From: Rhizaria sp. SCN 62-66
Taxonomy: Eukaryota; Rhizaria, unplaced
Assembly: GCA_001724265.1 (NCBI GenBank)
Contig: MEDY01000663.1
Coordinates: 1 to 29,398 of the forward strand
Length of the DNA: 29,398 bases
Direction of reading: 5' to 3'
Shown here: positions 12,801-24,800 of the stretch, in pieces
Numbering within the stretch: position 1 is the first letter of the stretch
Layout of the letters: the number at the start of each line of letters is the position of its first letter
Position numbers and translations under genes: made by a program
The notes under the pieces: model-generated
Told to the model about the DNA's origin: nothing
What the model saw: only the letters and a program-made list of their open reading frames with translations
Database searches by the model: none

Positions 12801-15800
12801 CCTACGCGGACTCGACCTACAACACTGCCAACACGGACCTGCCGCTCGTGTCGATTCCGGACAAGAACATTCTCACCAGCGTTCCTGTGCCGCAGACCGA
12901 GTACGAGTGGCGCCGTCTGCGCCCCTCAGTTTCTCAGGACGGCCGCATCTACACCACGATGTCCCCCGCTGCACCGCTGGCGACGCCCCTGAGCTCCGCG
13001 CCGGGCCCTTTGGTGCGCGTGTACAGTCTGCGCCTTGCCTACGCCAAGCCGGCGACGACAGTAACGCCGTCTCTGTACATGCACAGGGCCAACGCGGCCG
13101 CCGACAGTCTGACCGTGGACGTTCGTCACCCGCGCAAGTTCATGACGACGTCCGCGACCACGCACGCCGCGCTCGACTGGGCCGTCTGGCACTCGCTGCC
13201 CTCGTCGGGTTTGCCCTCCGGCAGCATCTCTTGCGGCGGCGTGTCCACCACGCTGAGCGGTCTGCCGGCGACCAGTGGCGTGGGCAACTCCAGCTCCGAC
13301 GCCTGGGCCCCTGTCGCTACTGGTGGCGTCTATGATGCCGCTGTTCAGTGCACACTAACGGTGAAGTCACAGTGCTACGATGTCCGGCCTGGGTTCCACC
13401 AGTACCCGTCCATCTTCATCGCAAGCACGTCCGACGCGAGCGCAGTTTTATTCCAGCGCCCCATTGAGCGTGGCATGCAGATCGAGGCGTACGCGTCCTC
13501 GCTTGTCGCCATTGTTGCGCGCAACTGCGTTCCGCTCGCTGGCAACGACTGCGACATGACTCTGATCCTGAACACGCTGACGTCAACAGATGTCACGCAG
13601 TTGATCTTCCTGCCCCGCATCATTGCGTTTGTCAACGGTGCTACGCCCACGCTGCAGTATACCACTGAGTCGGCCACTGTGGGCAACCTTGCCTGCACTG
13701 CCACCTCTACGGTCCAACTGCGGTGCGATTTCTCGGGCGCACGCGCTAATGGCGTTACGCTCTGGGTCTCCCTCGGTACCTACAAGCTCATCTCCAGTGC
13801 GCTTTCCGACGTGCTTTCGGACACGATTGCGCCGCATGTGCGTTTCAGCGCCGGAGTGCGCTTCATGCGCGCGATTGCGACAACCACAGCGGCGACGCTG
13901 CCCGTGACCGGCGTGCTAAGCGGCTACACTGCCATCGGCACAACCGCGGTCGCGGCAACGAGCACGCGCGTGATGCGCTTTGCTTCGATCACGCCCGACT
14001 GGCGTGAGGGCGCGATGTGCGTCTCCGTGTGGGGTGCCAACGCCACGCGCTGCGTCAAGGCCGCGTTCACCACCAACGGCGTGAACCTGCAGTCGCCGGT
14101 CGAGCTCACGCTAGACCTCCCCACGCCGCCCGCGGACGTGCAGCGCGTGTTCTTGCCCTCCGGCGACTCGTTCGGTTGGAGCCAGGCCGAGCACAAGCTG
14201 TACTTCTGGCGCTACTGCGAAGAGTGCGCGGCCTCTGGCGCCACCAGTCTGTACAACCCGCTCACCAGCACTGTGCCCGAGCGCGTGCGGTCCCTTCTCA
14301 ACACGCGGCAGTTCACGCAGCCCGCGCCGCTGTTTACCGAGGGCGGGCTCATCCAGCGCTTGCACGTGATCCGCTCCACGCACCCCGCGCGCGGTGCGTT
14401 CGTGCTCGCGGTGGACCAGACCGGCGAGACGATCCCGCTGCGCATCGACCCGCGCGGCAACGGCTTTTCGTTGCGCACAGGCAAGGCTGGCACCTCAGGG
14501 TGGACGCCGCTGGCCACAGGCAGCGGTCACTGGGACGTGTCTAAGACCAAGATCGGCTCAGCTAAGACTGGCTACGACATCACAGCCATGGTTGACTGGA
14601 CGGATCTCGCCAAGCGCAGCGCGAGCGTGCTCACATCGATTCTTGTCGCGTTCGAGTCGGGCGCGCTCGTGCACTACTCAGCGCCCGTGCTCGCGCGCAC
14701 GATGACGGCGACCGGCTACGAGAACCCGACAATGGCGGACCTGGCGCTGCCGCTGACGGAGCGTGTGGTGCGCAAGCCTACGGGCACGAGCCCGCTGCGG
14801 GCGATTGTTGTCTCGCACGAGTGGGGTCTGTTCTTCACTGCTGGTGACGCTGGCATTGTGTACTATGGCTTTTTCCCGCGCGGTGACTCGGCGCTCGACA
14901 CGGCCAGCTTTGGCGACATCTCGCTCACGCGCGCGACGGACCTGCAGTTCCCTTGCAGCGTCACTAGTCTCGCACTGAACCCCCTCGCCACTGTGCTTGT
15001 CGCTGGCTGCTCCAGCGGCTACATCTACTCCGCACGCGTAACTCTCACCGCGTCATCGCTCACGCCGACCACGCCGGTGACTGTGGCGATGGCGTTCATC
15101 CCGCGTGACCCGACAAAAAAGTATATAAGCACGGTCCCGACGTTCTTGACGCCGTACATGACGCGGTGGTACAACACCCTACTGGTGAACAGTTACGACC
15201 AGGCGTACTTTGACAGCGTATACACGGACCGCTTCTCGATCAAGACGCCCTGGGCCGCGGTGCACGACGTTGCTTTCCACCCGTACGGCTCGCACGTGAT
15301 TGTGCTTGGCTCCAACCCGACCGTGTCCTCTGTCAACGGTGCCTGGTCGGTCGCGGCGTACCACGTCTCGCACCCGATCACTGGTCTGAACGTGACCGTG
15401 CCTGACAACACGCTCGGCAAGGTGACGAACTGGACATTGACCGCCACAATGCCATCCATCGCCTACCACACGGCGACGCCGCTCATGTGCAGGCTCGATT
15501 TCCCGCCCACGACGACGTTCCCTGCAGTGACAGTCAGCACGAACTGGGCCAGCACCACGGTCGCCAACGCGACCGCTGTCGCCGCTGCCAGCACGACCAC
15601 ACGCTCGCAGCTGCAGTTCTCGCTCACTGTCACCTCCAACGCGGTGATGACGTCGCCGCTCACGGTCACGATTGTGGGTGTTAAGAATCCGACTCAGCTG
15701 TATGACAACCTCTCCGACATTACGTTTATGTGCCGTGTTGACAGCGCTACCATGACCGCAAGCGACGGAATTTTGACGCGCTATAACAATGGCTACGAGG

Positions 15801-18800
15801 TTGCGCGCGGGAGCAACGGCTACCTCGCCGGCATGCTACTCAGCGCGACGATGAAGAAGGGCGGACAGAACGTCGAATCGCTTCCTTCGTTCATCGTCGG
15901 CAGCACGACAACGCTGCAAGTCGTTCTGTCTACGAAGGCGACGTCGGACCCCATCGTGGTTCAGATTACTGCGTACGACCACGCCACCGACGCAGCGTCC
16001 ACGCGCTGCTCTTTGTCTTCAACATCGGACACATATGACGCCGCCGCGTACGGCACGCAGATTGACGTCACTGTGCTTGTTGGCAACGATGTTGCGCTGT
16101 TTTACATGCACTGCTACTCGTCAACTCCTGTCGTGAGCTCAGACGGTGTCCGGCTGCGTCTGACGTCCAACTCCGCGGTCGCGCACATTGCGACGGTCGA
16201 CACGGGTGTGTTCGACGTCCTGCCCTCCGTCTCGCGCTCAATCGAGTACCGGCTGCCGTCGCCGAGCACCGAGGTGCGCTACAACCCCGTGAGCTTCCCT
16301 GCGTCGGCCGACATTACGGTGATGCTGCGCTGGGACGCGCCTGTGTACGACAACAACGTACTGATCCGTCTTACGACTAACGCGCTGTCTGAGTGCACGT
16401 TCAGGGATCTGTACAACACGGCGCTTCCCGCCGCGGCCACGTTCGACATCGACATTGGCATCACGAACTCGCACCTCACGACCAGCGCCCGAAGCTACGA
16501 CGGCGTCGTGGTGACGTGCGTGCAGATCAACCCATCTGTGGTCATATTCACCTCGCACACGCAGGCGCTGGTGAACCTGCTCAGCACTGTTACGCAGCCG
16601 TTCAACGTGTACGGCTCGTCGTACATGGAAGAAGCCGACGGGTTCACCATTCCCATTAACGTCGTGCGCCCGTTCACGGTCAACATCCGCCCGCGTGCGC
16701 AGACGATGTCGACGATGTCTGTGCAGCTGTTGCGCAATAGTATCTCGATGACCAACTCGCCGTGTCGTCTCCGCACCACGTCAACGGGCAGTGACGCCGT
16801 CACCATCAGCGTAACCATTGCCGCAAATCAGAGCAACGTGACGGCCTACATCATCTGCACGCAGTCTTTCTTCCTGCGCGAGTCGATTGACGTTTCCCTC
16901 TCGTACAGCAACAACGCCACTGCGGGTTTCGAGATTGTCCCCACGGCACACATCATCGCTTACAATCCAAACACGGCGAGCAGCTATTACAGGCTGGATG
17001 GGACACTTATGACGCTCACAGCTAACTCAACAACTTACCGTATTTCGTCCGGCACCGCATTCGACGTCTTCAGCGTGTTTAAATACCCTATCAGTCGCGC
17101 TAGTATCATGGTTGTCATCGCTCCCGTGACTGCGGGCTGCCGCTTCTCCAAGTCTTCAATTGTCTATTCGTCAATGACAGCGGAGTCGGTGCCCGGCTTC
17201 ACCACAACGACGAGCGGTGCGGCCGCTACTGGCATATACTACAGCCTCGAAACGGGCGCGACGAACGACCACTTCTTTGCCGCGTGCACGAACACGTCGG
17301 GCACGCTGACCTTCGAGAGGCAGATCCTTTCTGGCGACAACATCCAGTGGACCACACTGCCGGGCATCCGCATCCGCGCCGAGCTGCTGGTGCGCACCAC
17401 GTCCGTGGGCAACATGTACAACTACCTCTACTCTGGCCTGCAGGCGCTCGTACTGCACCCTCTCACGCTCGTCATCAATCCGGCCTGGGCTGGCACCGCC
17501 AACGTCGAAGTTGTCGTCACAGGACCGACGTCGTGTCTCTTTGCCGAAGGTACTGATTTCATCAACACAATTCCGACCGAAGGCCAGCTCAATACGATTG
17601 CGCTCACGTCCACTTTCCATAAGTTTATTGCCCCGGGCACTTCGTCCATCTCGCTGCGCATGCGCTGCCCGCTGACCAGTATCGGCGGCGTCGTCACCCT
17701 GACCTTCGCCGTGCCCGACGCGTCGGCCAACGAATCTGCCGCGGACAAGACGCTGCGCGAGTCCTACACCGCGTACACGTCGCTGCCGATCAACGTCAAC
17801 GGCTTTTATGACTTGACCTGGCGCAAAGTCACCACGTCTGGCACCGTCAACGTCGCCATCTCCAGTTCGTCCGCGGCCACGGTTCCCATCACCGCCGGCC
17901 AGGTCTTTGCCGACGCTGTGGTGCAGATCTTGGTCTCGATGCGTCCGCTGCCCGTCGTTAATAACGACCTCGTTGTCACGGTGTCACTGGTCGATGACGA
18001 CGCCTCGGCGTGCCAGGTGTCGTTCAGCGAGAACCCTTCGAGCATCTGGCTCACGCAGCTCTACACCAGCACCAATGCGACGTACAGCGTGTACTTGTGG
18101 TGCAAGTCGCCCACGTCCAAGCCCATCGCGGTGCGGCTCAAGGTGACCGGCACCACGTACGGTACGTCATATCCTGCGTTCGACTCGACTCGTCTGCAGC
18201 CGCAGGGCTCGTTCGAGCTCTTGGGGCTGCCGACGAACTTCGTGACTGCCTCGCCGATCATTGGCTCGATCATGCTCTCGATCAACCCGAACGTACCTCA
18301 GGACATCCGCATCGAGCGCACAGACTCGTCCGCCGACTGCCGCTTCACGTCGGCAGCCAAGATCGCCGACACGTCGAGCTACACGGCGACGGCGATTGTG
18401 TCGCAGACGCAGGCGCAGTTCAACAACGCTAGCACTCGCATGGGCCCGATTCAGTTTGCCATCTACTGCCGCCGCACGCACGTCAAGGGTCCGATGATCC
18501 GTCTTGTCTCACCAGTCGGCAGTTACGTCACGGAAACCTTCGGCCCGTACCAGGTGCAGGGCCGCATGTCGCTGTCGTTCCTACACCCGACAACGAGCGT
18601 GGCGCAGAACATCACCGATACGGACGCGTACTCGACCAACGACGGTACGGAAATGAACAGTGGTGCCAACGTCCTTGTCATGCCTGACCCGTACTTCCTG
18701 CGCGCGCCCAAGACGGATCTGCGCAACTTTGTGCTGCAGATGGCGCCCGCGCTGTCGGCGCAGACCATCGTGCGCGTGTCGTTGTCCACCATCCGCGGCT

Positions 18801-21800
18801 CATGCGGCTTTGTGGCCACCGACTCGGCTTCTTCCGGGAGCAGCAACAGCACCGCGGATCTGTCAACGACGTTCCAGGTGCTCTTCTATCTCGGTGACTC
18901 GCGCGTCAACTTTGCCGTCGCGTGCCGTGAGGCCACGACCGAGCGCCCGCACTTAATTGTCACTGCGATTGCCGGTGAGCGGTACATCACTGCACTGTCG
19001 CGGCCAATGCGCGTGCGCGGCCACCTGGAGTATTCCGATATCACTGCGCTCACATCGCCCATGACGTCGTTTACTACGAAGTCGATCTCAATTCGTCCCG
19101 TCCCTCTGCCGACTGAGGAGACCGTGATCCAGATCTCCGATGCGACCGCAGCTGGGTCGACCACGAACTGCGTGTTCCGCCTTTACGGCGCAACGACCGC
19201 GTATGGGGCTTCGCCGTTCACCTTTACGTACACGTCAACGATGGCGACGCAAGAAATCTCGTTCTACTGTCGCCGTGTTGACGCCTCGCTCGTCACTCCG
19301 TCGACGTACTTCACGATTACCGCGCTTAATGACATCTACTTGTCCGCAGTTTCGCCCGGCGTTGCGCTGCGCGGCGCCTTGTGGATCGAAGACGCGGTGG
19401 CCCACGACGTCCTGACTGTGGCGCCTGTGCCGCTGCTGCCCATGGTGACCGTGCGCACGATGAAGCCGCACAAGCTGCGTCTGCGGATCCGTCCCGGAGT
19501 CAACTCCACCACGCTGTTTACGATCTTGTCGTCGCAGACCAAGTGTCTCGTGGGGCTGACCACCGAGCCCGCGGCCATGTCGGTCACGGTCACCGCAAAC
19601 CCCGGAGTGGAGACGCTCGAGGCTTATCTCGTGTGCTCGCAGACGCAGGGCGACTCGCAGTCGGTCACGCTCACACTGCGCCCGCAGGCCGGCACCACGC
19701 CGTACGTGTCCTACACCTCGGCCGCGTTTACCGTTATGAGCACGTACGTTGTTACGCTGCCGTCGGGCGCCGCGTTCACGGAGTTCCACATCCGCGAGCC
19801 CTCGCGCCTGAAGCTATCTTTTGAGCCCACGACGGGTCTGCCGTATTTGACCACGTCGCGCGTGACCGTCCCAGCCGTGCTCGTGGGCGAATGTGTGCTC
19901 ACGCCCGATGTCACCGGCACCACGGCCCCTGCGGACACCGCTGTGTGGGCGAAGACGCTGACACTTACGGCGGCGGCCGGGAGCAAGGAGGTCTATTTCT
20001 GGATCCGCTGCAACGACTACACGCGCGGCCGCTCTGTGGCTGCTGCCAGCATGCCGCGTCTCGAGATCACGCGCGAGAGCGGCGAGCTTTTCTGGCCGCT
20101 CACCACAGCGACGTTTGAGACGTACTACACCACGTGCGCCGTGTACGCTGACGTTAGCAACGGCGTCATCACGTCCACGCCGGCCGAGTTTGGCGTGCGC
20201 GGCTACGGCAGCGTGCTGACGTATTCGTGCAACACGGGCTACAACCTTAACACCACGCTGTCCAACGCCGCCGTCGCCGCCGAGTGCAGCACGTCGACCA
20301 ACGCGTACGGCCTGCCGGAGACGACGTGCACGCAGCAGGTGCGCTGCGCCTGGGACGGCTGGGCCGCCACGACCATGCCCGTCTGCTCGCTGCACCTGTG
20401 CCCGGTGATCCAGGCACCCACGTCCGGCTCCATCACGCGCACGCTCGGCTATAGCTCCGGCGAGTCGACCTACAACGCGTCGGCCACCTTCTCGTGCTCC
20501 GTGGGCTACTACGTCGAGGGCGCGACGGGCATCAAGTGCACGCGTGGCGGGTGGAGCGCGGCTGTGCCGCAGTGTCTCGGTGTTGTTTGCCCCACGCTCG
20601 AGTCGCGTGAAGGCGTCGATGTGGAGTCGGTGTCCTTTAGCACGAATCCGCCGCGGTACACGTCCACGGCCACTTACGTCTGTCCCAGCGGCTACCGCGC
20701 CGTACTCAACAACACGCGCCGCTGTCTGGCGGACGGCACGTGGGACGGCGAGCCCGGTGTATGCACCACCAGCGAATGCACGCCGCTGCTGTACGACACG
20801 GAGCGCATGCAGCCGTTGACGTACCGCAACGCCGCTGGTGTGACGCTGCCGTCGCGCACCAAGTACGACATGACGACGACGGTGACGTACGCGTGCAAGG
20901 CCGGCTACGAGTTCCAGATCACCTCGGCCACGCACACGTCGGTGCGCACGTGCACAGACAACACGTGGATGCCGATCTACGTGCCGGTCTGCACGTACAA
21001 GACGTGCCCGTCACTCACGCGCCAGTACGGCACGATTGTGCAAACCCCGGCGTCGCTGGCCAACAAGTTCTCCGTGAACCTGACAATGGCCTGCGCGTAC
21101 GGCACGCTGCCCAACGCGCCGGACCTCACTTCAATCTGGTGCAACGAGACCGGCCAGTGGAGCGCGAACCTGACAACGTGCGATCCCAAGTACTGCGGCG
21201 CTCCGTCGACCAGCTCGTCCATGACTGTCGAAGTGGCGGACGGCGTTGCAAAGCAGGGCATTAACTACAACTCGTCGACCGCGGTCTACCGCTGCTCCGA
21301 CGGCTACGACCTGTCGTACGCCGGGTACGCGGTCAACGACGGCACGGGCGTTGTGGCGTACCGCGCAAGCTCGCTACAGCTGCGCGCAACGCGCACGTGC
21401 TTGCCCGACGGCTGGGTGCCCGCCGGCACGCCACAGTGCTCGCTGCACGTGTGCGCCGCGCTCACGGTGCCGACCAACGGCAAGGATGTGTTGTACACCT
21501 CACCCACTGGGGTTAGCACGAACAGCTCGACGACGAACGCCGTGCGTGTGTACGGCAGTACGGCGCAGTACCGCTGCAACGCCGGCTACGAGCCTCGTAA
21601 TGCGCAGGACACGTCGCAGGCGCATTCCGCGATGCGTTCGTGTGGCAACATTGACGTCGGATGGAACAACACGGAGCCTGCCTGTATCCCGTACAACTGC
21701 GGTCCTGCGCACACGATCCCGTATCTGGGCAACATCACCTACGAGTACGACCCGATCGTGACCCCGACGCCCACGAGTTACCTGTCTACCGCCGTCTACA

Positions 21801-24800
21801 CCTGCGCCGATGGCTTCATGATGCAGTCTGGTGGCGCGACCGCCACGCGCCAGTGTCTCGGCGCCGAGCTGGGCTGGAGTCCCACCCCGCCGGTGTGCGT
21901 TGACGTCAACGAATGCGACGCCTCCGGTGCGTACTTCTTTGACTGCGCTGCCGCGTACGGCGCGAGCTCGCGCTGCATCAACACCTTCGGCTCGTTTGTC
22001 TGCACACCCTATGTGACGAGCTCGCCGGCGCTCGAGGCCGTTGTGACGGAGCAGCAGTACACGTCGTACATGCTCAACCCCAGTCTATACCCGCTACCAG
22101 CCACAGTCGACGCTTCGACGCGCACGATTAACCCGGCTGACGCCTCCGGCGGCCAGCCCGTCGCATTCGCTGTTGCCCGCGGCCGTAACCTTGCTGCGCC
22201 ATATGTCAAGGCAGTGATGTTCTCGAACCCCAGCATCAGCGCGTTCCCCGGCTTGCTTAACTACGACTGCTACAACGTGAATGTGACTGACCATCCGACG
22301 TTCGCGGCAACGATGCTGCGCGTGCAGTGTCTGCTCTCGCCCGGCCAAGGCATGGACCTGTACCTGCGTGTTCAGTTCTGCTATGCGGAGAGTATCGAGA
22401 TCGGCGCCAAGATCAACTGCGACCGCTGGAATTGGAACTGGGACGGCGCGACGGTGAACCACCCGGACATGGCCGTCAACAGCAACTACAAGCTGCGTTA
22501 CCCGGCGCCGTCGTTTGTTGCGTCATCGCTTTTCTCTGTCACCTACGACTCCGGTCGTACCGACGACTACGTCATGCCCAGCGTAATGGGCGAGCAGATC
22601 GGCTTCGACGTGAGCAATCTGTATTTTGACCGACCAAAGCTGCTGGCAATGCACATGGGCGAAGGATCGACGACAGATGACTTCCCGTACGACTGTGAGG
22701 TAAATATTAAGAAATCGCTTGAGCTTTCGACGGTCAACCGCACGATTGTGTGCCGCGTGCCTGACATGGTCAACAAGGCGAATCTTCTCTTTAAGCTTAC
22801 ACTTGCTGGCCATAGTGCCTACAGTAAGGACCAACTTTCGTACCCGCAAATCCCTCGCGTAGACTCCGTCACTGGATGCGCCCAGTCTTCAGCCAACTCG
22901 ACTACCGGTGTCATCACCACCAATGGCTGTTCTACTGAAGGCAGTGACTATTTGCACGTTACGGGCAACGCATTTATCGAACCGCTCACTGCGTTCGTGC
23001 ACGGTCGTCGGTGTGTGATTGAGCAGTACATCGACTCGACCAACTTTTACTGCCGCGTTCCAGTCGGCACGGGCTCAAGCTTGACGTTCATCGTCAAAGC
23101 CTCGACGCAGACTGTGCAGGTTGACAACTTGCTCAGCTACGCCGCACCTGTGATCGAATCCATTGACGGCTGCGCTTCGACTCAGTCGGGCGTAAACATG
23201 GTCGTTAACTGCGCTCGCCAGGGTGGCAACGTGCTTCTTATCCGCGGCCGCAACTTTGGTTACGACGGCGCCACAGTTACTATCGGTGGCATCTCGTGTC
23301 TCTACTCGCTGCCGCACCGCGTCGTGCGCTGCCACTTGCCGCCTGGCACTGGGCTGAACCAGCGCATTGTGCTCTCGCAGCGCTACGGCGCGGCGTCCAC
23401 GCAGAATTTCTTCCTGTCTTACGTGCAGTGCACGGTGGGCACGTTCGAGCGCGGCTACTCGTGCCAGGCGTGCTACCCCGGTGAGTACAACAACCGCACG
23501 GGCTCACAGGCGCAGTGCATTCAGTGCCCGTCCGGCACGCACGCGTCCGGCTACGGCTCCACGCAGTGTCTGTCCTGCCCCGCCGGCTCGTACTCGCCAC
23601 TGGGCTCTGCGAGCTGCATCCTGTGTCCGCGCGGCACGTTCTCGGGTGCCAAGGCGGACCGCTGCGCGCAGTGCGTGCCGGGCACGTACGCGTCGCGCGA
23701 GGGCAGCACGGCCTGCGCCAAGTGCGGCGAGAACGCAGAGCAGACGACCGACTACGCGTACTGCCAGTGCAAGGCGGGGTACTACCAGGCGCTCACGGGC
23801 GTGTGCACGGCCTGCGCCCACGGCGGCGACTGCAGCCTGGGCGGCACCACGGCGTACAGCATCGTGTCGCTCGAGTCGTACTCACCGTCCGCGATCCAGG
23901 ACGACGTCGTAAAGGCCGTGCGCATGTCGATCGACCTGCACATGTCTGCCGTTACCGCCGCCGAGCAGGCCGCTGTTCGCGCGCTGGTGACCAAGGTGCT
24001 TTTCGACGACAACACACTGCCGCAGGAGCGCGTCGTGGTCTCCTCTATTACGCCGCAGATGATTGAGTCCGGAAGCTACTACGGCGCGCGCGTCGTGCTG
24101 CTGATCACGCCTTCGTACAGCCAGAACGGCCTCGTTGCGCACACTGACACCGCAACAAAGTCCATGAGCCGCTACGCCAGTCTTATCAACAGCGAGATGT
24201 ACGGCAGCAACAGCGCCACTGATCTTACTGCTGTCAGTTCGGCTAACTTTGCGATTGCACAGTGGTCGACGCGCAATGCCACCGTTGCGCCCGAGATTGC
24301 GTCGCTGCTCGACATCATCATGGCTCTTTTCCGCCGCGACAACACCACATCTGGCGGCTCCAACAACACTCTTTCTGTCGCGGAGAGCATTCTCGGCAGC
24401 GCATATGTGAGCGAGCCCTCGCTGGACATCGCGTTTGCGCGCCGCCCCGTGTCATCGTTCCAGGAGTGTTTCCACGAGGCGTGCATGTCCGGCAGCAACT
24501 GCAAGGCGGGCCACGGCGGCAACCTCTGCACGGTCTGTGAGCCCGGCTACGGCCGCCAGTCGACCTTTACGTGCCGCCAGTGCTTCAGCGCGCCTGTTCA
24601 GGCCCTGTACCTAACGGCCTCGATCCTGGCTGCGATCCTGATCTGCGCCGTGCTGGCGTGGAAGCAGATCGTCGACGGTCGTAAGTCGACCAACGAGCTG
24701 CCCGCGCCCGCCGTGCCGCTGTTGTTTAAGATCGCTGTCTCAGGCATCCAGATCTTCGCCATCGCTGCGCGCTACGACGTCTACTGGCCCGGCATTCTGC

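Noticed and set aside
15114-15130. A TATA-like stretch (aaaaaagtatataagc)
   Set aside because: It lies in the middle of the coding frame and encodes ordinary residues (KKYIS); there is no sign of an internal gene start.
19814-20935. A 373-codon open frame on the minus strand
   Set aside because: It overlaps the clear family B repeats and sushi domains and is Arg-, Gly- and Ala-rich with no recognisable domain; an antisense shadow.
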